A stretch of 64,000 nt of DNA from Rhodanobacter humi (GCF_041107455.1 NZ_JBGBPY010000001.1:2418001-2482000); one strand, 5' to 3'; positions 16,087 through 25,533 are shown, numbered from the stretch's first letter. Notes: generated by a model not told the origin, from the sequence alone. Translations and numbers: made by a program.

Positions 16087-17943
16087 TTACCTATGCGCCC
16101 TTTTTGCCGAGGCAAAAAAGGCCTCCACCGCCTGCTGGGTCAGCGGGTGGTAGCCGCCCTTTGCCTTGGCGTAAACCTGCTCGGCATAGGCGAGGCCCTC
16201 CGGTGTCTTCGCGAACGCGCCGTACACCGGCAGGGTGAGGTAGAGCCGGCCGATGCGGGTCATGTGCTCGGCGGCGGCGGGCCACACGGCCTTGTCGCCG
16301 GCGGCGATGGCGTGCACGTACCAGCGCATGCCGATTTCGGCGTTGTGCGTGCCGGTGAGGTGCCAGGCGGCGTCGATGGCCTGCATGTCGGCGAGCTTGG
16401 GCGCGTCGGGCAGGCGGTCGAGGAAGTACATCCACTCCTGCGTGTTCCAGCCTTTGGCATCGAGCTTCGCGGCCGGCAGCATGCCGGCGAGGAAGGCGGT
16501 GCGCTCCTTGTCGATGGCGTCGAACTGCGGCGAGTCGGGGATAGGCGCATCCTTCGGGATGCCGGTGCCGTAGACCCAGTCCTGCACCTCGGCCCAGCTC
16601 ATCTTGCCCGGGTATTTGTCGATCAGGTTGGGCTTGAGGTCGGCCAGCATTTGTTCGGTGATGATGCTGTGCCAGGCGTGGCGGTCGAAGTAGCCCTTGA
16701 GCCAGGCGTCGAAGTCCTGGCGGCCGAACTTCTGCTCCAGTGTGCGCAGGAACCACGAGCCCTTGCTGTAGGCCACGTCGGAGAGCGAGTCGTCGCCGCC
16801 GAGGCCCTTGGGGTCGGGCGCGAGCTTCTGCGCGTTCGCGGGCATCGCGCCGATGTCTTTCTGCAGTGCGCGGATCGCCAGCAGGTCTTCCTCGGTGGCC
16901 TGGCGCTGGCCGTACAGCGCCTCGGTGATGCGGCCCTGCACGTAGGTGGTGAAGCCCTCGTTCAACCAGATGTCACGCCAGGCAGCGGCGGTGACCAGGT
17001 TACCGCTCCACGAGTGCGCCAACTCGTGCGAGATCACGCTGACCAGGCTCTTGTCGCCCACGATGATCGTCGGCGTGGCGAAGGTCATGTTCGGGTTTTC
17101 CATGCCGCCGTAAGGGAAGGATGGCGGCAGCACCAGCAGGTCGTAGCGGCCCCAGCGATACGGGCCGTACAGCGACTCGGCGGTGGCGATCATCTTCTCG
17201 GTGTCGGAGAACTCGCGCGCGGCGCCGTCCACCACCGAAGGCTCGGCATACACCGCCGAGCGCGGGCCGGTTTCCTTCACCGCGATGTCGCCGGCGGCGA
17301 TCGCCAGCAGGTAGGAGGGAATCGGGTGCGGTTGGGAAAAATCGAACAATCCGTCAAGAGGATGCTTCGCGTCGTTCAGCGCGCTCATCACCACGCGGAG
17401 GTTCTTCGGCGCGCTGACGTGGGCGTCGTAGGTGAAGCGGATCGCCGGCGAATCCTGCAGCGGCACCCAGGAGCGCGCGTGGATGGATTCGGACTGCGAG
17501 AACATGAAGGGTGCTTTTTTGTCCGCCGTCTGCGCGGGCGGCAGCCACTGCAGGCCGGTGGCGCCGGGCGAGGTGACGTAGCGGATGCGCACCTGCGCCG
17601 GGTGTCTGGGTGCCTCGATGGTGAGCTTGCTGCCCAGCTCCTTGTCGGCCGGCGCCAGCGCGTACTTCAGCGCGAGGGTCTTGCCGTTCGCGTCCACCGC
17701 CTCGACCGAGGCGATCTTCAGCGCGCTGGTGTCCAGCACCAGGGCGGGCGCCTTGGGATTCTTCCAGTCCAGCCTCAGCGTGGCCACGCCGTCCAGCTGC
17801 TTGTGCGGGAAGTCGATCTTGAGATCGAGGTCCAGGTGGGTCACCACCACCTGATCGGGCTGGGCGTAGGAGTTGGGGTCGTTGGCGCGGGCGGCCAGCG
17901 GCAGCACGAGGGCGCCGAGGGCGAGGACGGGAAGCAGGCGCAT
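16087..17943 (-). CDS. M1 family metallo-aminopeptidase (leukotriene A4 hydrolase-like)
   Basis: A 618-residue exported zinc aminopeptidase. The signal peptide is MRLLPVLALGALVLPLAARA. The substrate-anchoring GGMENP lies at 279-284 and the zinc site HELAH at 306-310 with E329 in NEGFTTY. The C-terminal alpha-helical domain (about 470-618) resembles that of LTA4 hydrolase/Ape2-type enzymes. It would release N-terminal residues from peptides in the periplasm. The start at 17943 was chosen because it opens the signal peptide and has GGAG about 12 bases upstream; the 48 upstream in-frame codons overlap the divergent promoter region. All catalytic residues are intact. Confidence 0.93.
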   Translation of the reverse strand: MRLLPVLALGALVLPLAARANDPNSYAQPDQVVVTHLDLDLKIDFPHKQLDGVATLRLDWKNPKAPALVLDTSALKIASVEAVDANGKTLALKYALAPADKELGSKLTIEAPRHPAQVRIRYVTSPGATGLQWLPPAQTADKKAPFMFSQSESIHARSWVPLQDSPAIRFTYDAHVSAPKNLRVVMSALNDAKHPLDGLFDFSQPHPIPSYLLAIAAGDIAVKETGPRSAVYAEPSVVDGAAREFSDTEKMIATAESLYGPYRWGRYDLLVLPPSFPYGGMENPNMTFATPTIIVGDKSLVSVISHELAHSWSGNLVTAAAWRDIWLNEGFTTYVQGRITEALYGQRQATEEDLLAIRALQKDIGAMPANAQKLAPDPKGLGGDDSLSDVAYSKGSWFLRTLEQKFGRQDFDAWLKGYFDRHAWHSIITEQMLADLKPNLIDKYPGKMSWAEVQDWVYGTGIPKDAPIPDSPQFDAIDKERTAFLAGMLPAAKLDAKGWNTQEWMYFLDRLPDAPKLADMQAIDAAWHLTGTHNAEIGMRWYVHAIAAGDKAVWPAAAEHMTRIGRLYLTLPVYGAFAKTPEGLAYAEQVYAKAKGGYHPLTQQAVEAFFASAKRAHR

Positions 17944-18149
17944 GCAGCGGCTCCGGCAGGGAAACGGAAGCGCGGAGTATGCCACCGACGCGCCGGCGGC
18001 CGCCCGTGGCGGAAGGCCCGGACGGGCATCGGCACGGCCCGCCCGCGGCCGCCGGGACGGCTGTTTCTCGACGGCAAAAAGGTGCAAGCTTCCGGCATGG
18101 ACGCCACCGCCTGTCGCGCCCCGGTGGCTTACGGTTTGCAGAGGGAAGC

Positions 18150-20282
18150 ATGCTGGTCGACGCGGATCCGATGGGGTTCGGCTACTTCACCGCCGCGCTG
18201 ATCGCCACCACCGGCATCGCGCTCGCTTCCGGCGTGCAGTTCGTGGTGATCGGCCTGTGGCGCCGGCGCGAAACCATCCATCTTTCCTACGCGATGCTGT
18301 GCCTCTGCCTCGCCGGCTTGGCGCTGGGCAACCTGCTGTTGCGCACCGCCGGCGGCCTGGCCGAGGCGACCACCGCGCTGCGCTGGATGATAGTGATGTC
18401 GACGCTGTCCTTCCTGCCGTTCGTGGTGTTCATCGGCGCCTATACCGGCACGGCGATCGCCTGGCGCGCGAAGCTGGTGCTGGGCGCGCTGACGCTGCTG
18501 TTCCTCTGGCTCAACTGGGTGATGCCGTTCACCCTGTTCTACACGCAGCTGGTGGCGACACTGGGCGACGTGCTGCCCTGGGGCGAGTACTTGTATGGCG
18601 TCACCGGTGCGATCTCGGTCTGGGGCTGGGCATTCCATCTGGCGAGCTACGCAATGTTCCTGTGGGCGCTGTGGCGCGCGTGGCGGCAGTACCGCCGTGG
18701 CGAGTCGATGCTGGCCCTGTTGCTGGGCATCTGCCTGCTCGTGCAGTTCGCGGCCTTGCTGTGGGGCGACATCGCGATCGACTGGCTCGGCGTGCGCTCG
18801 CCGTACCTGGATGCCTTCGCCTTCCTGCCCTTCGTGCTGCTGATGAGCCTGTCGCTGGCGGCGCAGCTGCGCCAGCGCTCGATGCAGCTGGAGCGCGCGC
18901 GGCAGGATCTGGAGGCCGAGGCGCACACGCGCCGCGAAGCCGAGTTGAGCCTGCGCCACATCGCCTACCACGACAGCCTGACCGGCCTGCCCAACCGCGC
19001 CCACTTGCTGGACCGCCTCGCCGAGTGGCATGCCGACGCGCTGGCGCGTGGGCAGCACGGTGCACTGCTGCTGATCGACCTGGACAACTTCAAGACCATC
19101 AACGACGGCCTGGGCCATCATGTCGGCGACCATCTGCTGCAGGCGATCGCCGACCGCCTGCTCGCGGTGGTGCCGACGGGAGCGGTGCTTGCGCGCCTCG
19201 GTGGCGACGAGTTCGTGCTGCTGCTGGAACGGTTGCAGGGCACGCCGGACGACATGCAGGCGCGGGCGCAGCAGGTCGCTACCGACATGCTCGCGCGCCT
19301 GGCGGAGCCGGTGAGCGTGGGCAGTCGCGTGCTGGCCGTGGGTGCCAGCGTCGGCGTGGCGATATTCCCCGCCGGCGAGCAGGACGTGGCCGATCTGCTG
19401 CGCCGGGCCGACATCGCGCTGTACCGGGCCAAGGCCGCCGGTCGCGGCACGGTGCGCCTGTTCCTGCCGCCGATGCAGCAGGAAGCCGATACGCGCCTGA
19501 CGTTGGAACGCGGTCTGCGCGCGGCACTGGAGCAGGGCAGCATGGATGCGCAGTTCGCCCTGCATTTCCAGCCGCAGCTCAGCCCGCGGGGCGAATTGCT
19601 GGGCGCCGAAGCGCTGTTGCGCTGGCGCCATCCGCACCTGGGCGACCTGCCGCCGGCCGAGTTCATCCCGATGGCCGAGGAAACCGGACTGATCCACGCG
19701 CTCGGCAACTGGGTGGTCGGTGCGGCCTGCGCCAGCATCCGAGGATGGGACCGCGACGGCGTGCCGTTTCGCGGGCGCCTGGCGGTGAACGTGAGCGCGT
19801 GGCAACTGGTGCAGCCACGGCTCGCCGCGCTGTTCGAGGCGCAGGTGCGCGCGGCGGGCATCGAGCCCGCGCGGCTCACGCTGGAGCTGACCGAGAGCGC
19901 GCTGCTGCAGGATTTCGACAGCGCGCTGGCGACCATGCAGCAACTCGTCGCGGCCGGTTTCAAACTCGCGCTGGACGACTTCGGCGTGGGCTACTCCGCG
20001 CTGAGCTACCTGCAGCGGCTGCCGCTGGACATGCTCAAGATCGACCGCTCCTTCGTCAGTGAGTTGACGCCCGAGGTCACCAGGCCGCTGGCGGGTTTCA
20101 TCATCGACGTGGCCCACCGGCTCGGCATCGTCGCGGTGGCCGAAGGCGTGGAAACCGTTTCCCAGCGCCAGACCCTGGAGCAGATGGGTTGCGACGGCCT
20201 GCAGGGCTACCTGATCTGCCGCCCGCTGGACGATGCCGGTTTCCGCCGGTGGCTGGGCGAACACGAGCTGCGTCCGGCCTGA
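18150..20282 (+). CDS. Membrane-bound GGDEF-EAL cyclic-di-GMP enzyme
   Basis: A 710-residue protein with about seven transmembrane helices (residues 10-245), a short coiled linker (REAELSLRHIAYHD), a GGDEF domain (about 285-445) and an EAL domain (about 465-705). The cyclase motif GGDEF (351-355) is exact, and no RxxD inhibitory site stands just before it. The EAL motif E487-A-L, DDFGVGYSALSYL and EGVET are present, so both activities are possible. The membrane part is a sensor of unknown ligand. The ATG at 18150 follows GAGGGA. It is divergent from the M1 peptidase gene. A Crp/Clp-type site elsewhere in the window is relevant, because Clp of xanthomonads responds to c-di-GMP. Confidence 0.93.
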   Translation: MLVDADPMGFGYFTAALIATTGIALASGVQFVVIGLWRRRETIHLSYAMLCLCLAGLALGNLLLRTAGGLAEATTALRWMIVMSTLSFLPFVVFIGAYTGTAIAWRAKLVLGALTLLFLWLNWVMPFTLFYTQLVATLGDVLPWGEYLYGVTGAISVWGWAFHLASYAMFLWALWRAWRQYRRGESMLALLLGICLLVQFAALLWGDIAIDWLGVRSPYLDAFAFLPFVLLMSLSLAAQLRQRSMQLERARQDLEAEAHTRREAELSLRHIAYHDSLTGLPNRAHLLDRLAEWHADALARGQHGALLLIDLDNFKTINDGLGHHVGDHLLQAIADRLLAVVPTGAVLARLGGDEFVLLLERLQGTPDDMQARAQQVATDMLARLAEPVSVGSRVLAVGASVGVAIFPAGEQDVADLLRRADIALYRAKAAGRGTVRLFLPPMQQEADTRLTLERGLRAALEQGSMDAQFALHFQPQLSPRGELLGAEALLRWRHPHLGDLPPAEFIPMAEETGLIHALGNWVVGAACASIRGWDRDGVPFRGRLAVNVSAWQLVQPRLAALFEAQVRAAGIEPARLTLELTESALLQDFDSALATMQQLVAAGFKLALDDFGVGYSALSYLQRLPLDMLKIDRSFVSELTPEVTRPLAGFIIDVAHRLGIVAVAEGVETVSQRQTLEQMGCDGLQGYLICRPLDDAGFRRWLGEHELRPA

Positions 20283-20292
20283 TCGCCCACGC

Positions 20293-20769
20293 TCAACCCC
20301 ACAGCGCCGGCTTGGCCACCATCAGCCAGAACGTGGCGAGCACGGCGAGAAATGCCGGCCAGCCCAGCGCGAACCACCAGCGCATGCTGCGGTAATACGC
20401 GGCGGGCAGTGGAGTGCCCTCGCACCAGGCCGCCTGCGCCAGTTCGCATGCGCGCCATTGCAACCACACCACCGGCAGCCAGCAGGCACCGGCGAGCAGG
20501 TACAGCGCAATGGCTGCCTGCAACCAGGGCGCACCGAAGCCGAAACCCATCTCGCGCATCAGCAGCAGCCCGGTGACGGGTTGCGCGATCACCGCCGGCG
20601 CGGTGAACAGGAAATCCGCGCGCACCGTCAGCCGCGCCACGCTGGCGATGGCGGCGACCTGGCCGCCACGGTGGGTGAACCACATGAAGAACGCGGTGCC
20701 CAGACCGGTGCCGAACAGCAGGGTCGAGGAGAGGATGTGCAGGGTCTTCAGCAGCACGTAGGTATTCAC
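20293..20769 (-). CDS. DUF2269-family integral membrane protein
   Basis: A 158-residue four-helix membrane protein. The opening NTYVLLKTLHILSSTLLFGTG and the PAVIAQPVTGLLLM segment match the DUF2269 family, which has no established activity. Its GTG start at 20769 overlaps the stop of the upstream SDR gene by four bases (GTGA), so translation is probably coupled. SDR/DoxX-like proteins with a DUF2269 partner recur in proteobacteria, suggesting they form one membrane redox or quinone-linked unit, which is an inference. Confidence 0.85.
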   Translation of the reverse strand: MNTYVLLKTLHILSSTLLFGTGLGTAFFMWFTHRGGQVAAIASVARLTVRADFLFTAPAVIAQPVTGLLLMREMGFGFGAPWLQAAIALYLLAGACWLPVVWLQWRACELAQAAWCEGTPLPAAYYRSMRWWFALGWPAFLAVLATFWLMVAKPALWG

Positions 20770-22058
20770 CGGCGCTCCTCCGTGACCAGCAGTAGCGCCA
20801 GCGCGGCAAGCAGCGGCAGGTTCTTGGCCAGCCCGCCGAACGGTGCCAGCCATTGCGCCGGCCACAGCAACCCGATGCCCAGCGTGTAGCCCGCCAGCAT
20901 CACCAGCATCGCCGCCAGCACCCGCCGGAGACGCCAGCGCAGCAGGCACAGCACGCCAAGCAGCAGATCGGTGCCGCCGGTGAGTCGTGCCAGCACCAGC
21001 GCCGCGTGGCCGGAGAGCGGGCCGTCGATCGTCAGCACCGACACCTCGTCGGTCGTTGCCGTCCAGCCCACGACACCCGAGGCGATCCACAACAGCGCCA
21101 TCAGCAGGCGCAGCATCGGCAGTCCGAAATACAGGCGCGCGTGCCAGCGATCCTGTACCTGGCTGGGCGCTTCGCCGAGTGCGCGCAGCAAGGGTCGCGG
21201 CGCGACGCCGAGCTCGTCGCGCAGGCGTGTCGATGCATCGGCCGCGCCGGTGTTGCCGCGTTCTAGCATGCGCATCATGGTGCGGCACAGGGGGCCGTCG
21301 CCGAACCGATCGCCGAGCGCGGCGACCAGTCGAGCCCAGCCCAGCGGCACCGACCAGACCCGGAGGCGGCCGAAGCCCAGCCAGCGGCGCCAGGCGGCGA
21401 GGTAATCGCGCAGGCTCATCACCTCGGGACCGACCAGTTCGATGATCTGCCGGGTGCACGCCGGTCGCTCCAGCGCTGCGGCCACGGCGGCGCCCACGTC
21501 CTCGGCGGCTACCGGCTGCACGTGCTGTCCGCCGCCTTGCGGCAGTGGCACCGCCCCCGGCAGGGCCGACAGCGCGCGCAATAGCGAAGTGCCGCCGTAG
21601 GAACCGCGCGCGCTGTAGACCAGCGACGGGCGAAGCACCAGCCAGTCCAGATCCAGCGCGGCCAGCGCCGCATCGCCGCGATGCTTGGAGGCGACGAATT
21701 CGCCATCGGCAGGGTCGCCCAGCGCCGAAACCTGGATGACCCTGCGAATGCCGCGTTGTTGGCAGGCCAGAAACAGTGCGAGCGGCGCCTGTTCGTGGAT
21801 GGCGACAAACGTGCTGGCGCCGTTTTCGCGCAGGATGCCGGCGGCGTTCACCACCGCGTCGATGCGGTCCAGTCGCGGCAACCAGTCCTCGCTGCGCAGG
21901 TCGCGCGCCATGTCGCAGGCGACGGCCGTTACGCCGGGAAAGCGCGAGTCGACGCGTGCGCCGCGCACTGCGCAAACCACCTCATGGCCGGCCGCGACAA
22001 GCGTCGCGACGATATGCGCGCCGATGAAACCGTAGGCTCCGGTGACCAGCACGCGCAT
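20766..22058 (-). CDS. NAD(P)-binding SDR-family protein fused to a DoxX-like membrane domain
   Basis: A 430-residue fusion. Residues 1-about 290 form an extended-SDR/NAD(P)-binding domain (VTGAYGFIGAHIVATL, then VNAAGIL and a SKHRGDAAL segment replacing the usual YxxxK). The C-terminal 130 residues carry four hydrophobic helices with DoxX-like features (GGTDLLLGVLCLLRW). The protein resembles the complex-I NDUFA9-like and YbjT groups. The canonical catalytic Tyr is not evident, so the domain may bind nucleotide without dehydrogenase chemistry. An AGAGG site precedes the ATG at 22058. It is coupled to the DUF2269 gene. Confidence 0.85.
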   Translation of the reverse strand: MRVLVTGAYGFIGAHIVATLVAAGHEVVCAVRGARVDSRFPGVTAVACDMARDLRSEDWLPRLDRIDAVVNAAGILRENGASTFVAIHEQAPLALFLACQQRGIRRVIQVSALGDPADGEFVASKHRGDAALAALDLDWLVLRPSLVYSARGSYGGTSLLRALSALPGAVPLPQGGGQHVQPVAAEDVGAAVAAALERPACTRQIIELVGPEVMSLRDYLAAWRRWLGFGRLRVWSVPLGWARLVAALGDRFGDGPLCRTMMRMLERGNTGAADASTRLRDELGVAPRPLLRALGEAPSQVQDRWHARLYFGLPMLRLLMALLWIASGVVGWTATTDEVSVLTIDGPLSGHAALVLARLTGGTDLLLGVLCLLRWRLRRVLAAMLVMLAGYTLGIGLLWPAQWLAPFGGLAKNLPLLAALALLLVTEERR

Positions 22059-22101
22059 CGTTCGACCTCTCTGGCAACAGCCGGGGAGTATGCCATCGGC
22101 C

Positions 22102-23055
22102 TCAGCCGTAGCGATCCGCCAGCTTGTCGGTGGCCTGCACCAGTGCATCGACGATGGCCGGATCGGCCGCGCTGTGGCCGGCCAGCACGATGCGCAGCTC
22201 GGCCTCGGGCCAGGCCGCGTGCAGGTCGAGTGCGGTCTTCACCGGGCAGATGATGTCGTAGCGGCCGTGCACGATGGTGGCGGGTATGCGGCGGATTTTC
22301 GGCACGTCGCGCAGCAGCTGGTCCGGTTCGAGGAACATGCCGTGGCGGAAGTAGTGCGCTTCGAGGCGCGCGAGGCTCACCGCCTTGTGGGGGTCGTCGA
22401 AATCGCCGCCGGCGTCCGGGTCGTGGAGCAGGGTGGTGCTGCCGCCCTCATAGGCGCTCCAGGCCTGCGCGGCGGCGAGGCGCATGGCTTCGTCGTCGCC
22501 GTCGAGGCGCTTCCAGTAGGCCTCGATCATCGCGCCGCGCTCGGCCTCCGGAATGAAGTCGCGGAAGCGCGCCCAGCGCTCGGGGAAGATGTACTGCGCG
22601 CCGCCGTCCGTTTCGTTGAACCAGCGCAGCTCCTCCGGTCGCGCGAGGAAGATGCCGCGCAGTACCAGGCCCAGCACGCGCTCGGGGTGCGCTTCGGCAT
22701 ACGCCAGCGCCAGCGTGGAACCCCACGAACCGCCGAACACCACCCAGCGTTCGATGCCCAGTTCCTCGCGCAGCGCCTCGATGTCGGCGACGAGATGTGC
22801 GGTGGTGTTGTCGACGAGGTCGGCGAACGGCGTGGACTGCCCCGCGCCGCGCTGGTCGAACAGCACCACATGCCAGCGTGCCGGATCGAAGAAGCGGCGA
22901 TGGTACGGCGCGATGCCTGCGCCGGGGCCGCCGTGCAGGAACACCACCGGCAGCGCGTCGGGCGTGCCGCATTCCTCCACGTGCAGGCTGTGGCGCGCAT
23001 CCACTTTGATGCGGCGGGTGCGGAAGGGTTCGATCTCGGGGTACAGCTCGCGCAT
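22102..23055 (-). CDS. pip: Prolyl aminopeptidase (proline iminopeptidase, S33)
   Basis: A 317-residue cytosolic peptidase removing N-terminal proline. HGGPGAG forms the oxyanion hole, GGSWGS holds the nucleophile Ser110, and VHGRYDIICP and LAGHSA supply the Asp and His. The spacing and the DQRGAGQS segment are diagnostic of proteobacterial Pip. The ATG at 23055 has AGGAG just upstream; the earlier in-frame start would run into the inverted repeat at 23070-23146. It ends 43 bp before the SDR start on the same strand. Confidence 0.95.
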   Translation of the reverse strand: MRELYPEIEPFRTRRIKVDARHSLHVEECGTPDALPVVFLHGGPGAGIAPYHRRFFDPARWHVVLFDQRGAGQSTPFADLVDNTTAHLVADIEALREELGIERWVVFGGSWGSTLALAYAEAHPERVLGLVLRGIFLARPEELRWFNETDGGAQYIFPERWARFRDFIPEAERGAMIEAYWKRLDGDDEAMRLAAAQAWSAYEGGSTTLLHDPDAGGDFDDPHKAVSLARLEAHYFRHGMFLEPDQLLRDVPKIRRIPATIVHGRYDIICPVKTALDLHAAWPEAELRIVLAGHSAADPAIVDALVQATDKLADRYG

Positions 23056-23069
23056 GGGATGCTCCTCAT

Positions 23070-23146
23070 GTAGGAGCGCACCCTGTGCGCGAATGCTCTT
23101 GCCCTGATCGGGACACAAGGCAATCGCGCACAGGGTGCGCTCCTAC
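23070..23146. repeat. 23-bp perfect inverted repeat (REP doublet type)
   Basis: The arms 23070-23092 and 23124-23146 are perfect complements, beginning GTAGGAGCGCACCCTGTG, with a 31-bp spacer. The TAGGAGCGCAC...GTGCGCGA wording is that of a repeat common in Pseudomonas and Xanthomonadales genomes. It fills almost the whole gap between the phosphoesterase and pip, and could fold as an mRNA hairpin protecting or separating the two transcripts. Confidence 0.9.
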
Positions 23147-23156
23147 CGGTCTGTAT

Positions 23157-24854
23157 TCAGGCGAATTGCAGCGCCTCGGTGAGGTCCCCCGGCGCCGGGC
23201 CGCCCGCGTCGCGCATCGCCTGGTCGCGCAGCGCGATGCCGGGCAGCGGCTGCAGCCCGAAGCGGCGGTTGAGGAAGCGCTGGATCGAGCCGGTGTCGTA
23301 GACGGTGTGCTCGACGTGGCCGCGCTTCGCGTGCGGCGAGACCACCAGTGCGGGGATGCGCGTGCCGGGCCCCCAGCGGTCGCCCTTGGGCGGTGCCATG
23401 TGGTCCCACCAGCCGCCGTTCTCGTCCACGGTGATCACCACCAGGGTGTGCGGCCACAGCGGACTCCGCTGCAGTGCCTCGACGATCTGCACGATGTGCG
23501 CATCGCCCGCGGCCACGTCGGAATAGCCCGCATGCATGTTGAGGTCGCCCTGCGGCTTGTAGAACGCCACCGCGGGCAGGGTGCCGTGCTTGATGTCGGC
23601 GAAGAGGCGGTTGCTGGCCGCGCCGCTGCCGGTGCCGCCGTCGCGCAGGTGCCGCGCGCGCGCGGCGCTGCCGGGCGCGAAGGCCGCGAAATAGTTGAAC
23701 GGCTGGTGGTGTTCCTGGAAGTTGGGGCCGTAGGGGAAGCTGTCGTGCGTGCCGCGCACGCCCTTGCCGTCCAGTGCCAGCTGCCAGCCGCCCGCGTACC
23801 AGGCCCAATCCACGCCCGCGGCGCTCAGCCGGTCGCCGATGGTGGCGTGCACCTGCGGCGGCAGCGTGCTGGGGTCGGCGGGATCGGCCAGCAGCGGGTT
23901 CTTCGGGTCCTTGGTGAAGGCCGGCGCATAAGGTGGCCCCATCGTGTTCACCGCCCAGAAGTCGGGCGTGAGCGCCATGCGCGAGGCGAACTTCGGCCGG
24001 CCCTGCATCGCGCTGGCGGGCGAATCCTCGGCCAGCTTCGGACGGATGCCGGTGGGGTCGTCGCCATCCAGTTCGGTGATCTGGAATTTCGCCGGCCCCT
24101 GGTCCGCGTGCGGGAAGAACGGCGGCTGCGCGGCGACCAGGTACTGGTGGTTGAGGAAGGAGCCGCCGAAGGCGCCCATGAAGAAGTTGTCGCACAGTGT
24201 GTACTGCTTCGCCAGCTGCCACAGCGCGAGCTTGTCCGCGCTGTCGCCGTAGCGGCCCATCACCAGCGCGCCGCTGTCGCCCCAGGCCACGAAGCCGTCG
24301 TTCCTGCCGCCGTTGATCTGCAACTGGTTGGTGTAGAAGCTGTGGATCAGGTCGCGGGTGACCAGCGCCTGCGGCAGCGGCTGGCCGTCGGGCGTGGTGA
24401 GTGCGAACGGCGCGTTGGCGAGGCCGCGGATCGCGTCCTCGGCGATCTGGTACTCGCGGCCGTCCAGCACCTGCTTGTGCGGCATCAGGCCGTGCCAGAT
24501 CGGCGGCAAGCTGTCGAGCAGGCCGCCGTCGCGGTCGCGCTGGCGGTAGCGCTCCGGTGCCAGCGCGGACAGCGGCTGCGCGAGGCCGGGGAAATCCCCG
24601 AACAGGTTGTTGAAGCTGCGGTTCTCCGCGTAGATCACCAGTACGTGGCGGATGTGCTTGCGCAGCGCGGCATCCAGTGCCCCGTCGGTGCCGCCGGCGA
24701 TGTACGCGGCCTGGCTGTTCGCGGCGGTCTTGCAGCCGCCCATGGCCAGCGCGGCACCGGCCAGCGCGATGCCGCCCAGCAGCCGGCGGCGCGCGGGATC
24801 GTCGGGTGCGTCGCCGGTGGCGACAGGCGGAACGGGCGGCAGCTTCTCGGTCAT
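23157..24854 (-). CDS. AcpA/phospholipase C-like phosphoesterase (alkaline phosphatase superfamily)
   Basis: A 565-residue exported phosphoesterase. The N-terminus has an RRRLL start, a hydrophobic core and a cysteine in AMGGC, so it may be a Tat-exported lipoprotein. The nucleophile region YAENRSFNNLFGDFPG, the metal ligands in VITVDENGGWWDHM and the SPHAKRGHVEHTVYD end are those of the AcpA acid phosphatase/phospholipase C group. The substrate (phospholipid, phosphomonoester or other) is undetermined. The start at 24854 opens the export signal. It is upstream of pip but separated from it by the 23-bp inverted repeat. Confidence 0.88.
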   Translation of the reverse strand: MTEKLPPVPPVATGDAPDDPARRRLLGGIALAGAALAMGGCKTAANSQAAYIAGGTDGALDAALRKHIRHVLVIYAENRSFNNLFGDFPGLAQPLSALAPERYRQRDRDGGLLDSLPPIWHGLMPHKQVLDGREYQIAEDAIRGLANAPFALTTPDGQPLPQALVTRDLIHSFYTNQLQINGGRNDGFVAWGDSGALVMGRYGDSADKLALWQLAKQYTLCDNFFMGAFGGSFLNHQYLVAAQPPFFPHADQGPAKFQITELDGDDPTGIRPKLAEDSPASAMQGRPKFASRMALTPDFWAVNTMGPPYAPAFTKDPKNPLLADPADPSTLPPQVHATIGDRLSAAGVDWAWYAGGWQLALDGKGVRGTHDSFPYGPNFQEHHQPFNYFAAFAPGSAARARHLRDGGTGSGAASNRLFADIKHGTLPAVAFYKPQGDLNMHAGYSDVAAGDAHIVQIVEALQRSPLWPHTLVVITVDENGGWWDHMAPPKGDRWGPGTRIPALVVSPHAKRGHVEHTVYDTGSIQRFLNRRFGLQPLPGIALRDQAMRDAGGPAPGDLTEALQFA

Positions 24855-25017
24855 GGCGGCGTACTCGTCAGCAGCGAGAGGTGGAGAGTATGCACGCCGC
24901 GCGTGGGCGTATGTTCCGACGGAAGTGTCGCATTCACATGACGCCGACAGGCGTCGGCGCGACGGGACAGGCATGGTTCATCGACGGACCGCACGCGGGC
25001 CTGCATGCACGCCCCCG

Positions 25018-25533
25018 TCAGTCCAGCGGCAGCTTGCGCGCGGCGTCCCACATCGCGCGGGTGAGCGCGCGGTTCGCGTGCGGCGCCTGCAGCACGACCA
25101 GGGTGGTGGTGCTGACGCTGGCGTGGATCTTCAGCAGGCGGTCGAGCACGCTTTCCAGGTGGCCGATGGACATCGCCACCACGCGCAGCAGGGCGGAATC
25201 CTCGCCGGCGAGGCGACGGCAGTCCAGCACCTCGGGGATGTCGGCGACGATCTGGCCGATGCGCGCGCAGATGCCGCCGTCGCAGCGCAGCCGCACCATC
25301 GCCTCGATGCGGTAGCCCAGCCGCTTCGGCTCCACCACCGCGCGATAGCCGGTGATCACGCCGGCTTCCTCCAGCCGCTTCACGCGCTCGGCCACAGCGG
25401 GCGCGGAGAGCTTCACCTTGCGGCCCAGCTCGGCGTAGCCGAGGCGCGCGTCGCGCTGCAGGGCTTCCAGGATGTGCCAGTCCTTGGCGTCCAGATCAGG
25501 TTTCGATTCCAAGGCAGTGTGCTCCAGTTTCAT
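25018..25533 (-). CDS. Lrp/AsnC family transcriptional regulator
   Basis: A 171-residue regulator with an N-terminal helix-turn-helix (DWHILEALQRDARLGYAELG ... LSAPAVAERVKRLEEAGVI) and a C-terminal RAM ligand-binding domain. Such proteins form octamers that sense amino acids. It is divergent from the EamA exporter gene across 100 bp, an arrangement typical of an Lrp-type regulator controlling its neighbour. The start at 25533 matches the usual family length plus a short N-terminal tail; the upstream in-frame region overlaps the exporter promoter. Confidence 0.92.
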   Translation of the reverse strand: MKLEHTALESKPDLDAKDWHILEALQRDARLGYAELGRKVKLSAPAVAERVKRLEEAGVITGYRAVVEPKRLGYRIEAMVRLRCDGGICARIGQIVADIPEVLDCRRLAGEDSALLRVVAMSIGHLESVLDRLLKIHASVSTTTLVVLQAPHANRALTRAMWDAARKLPLD

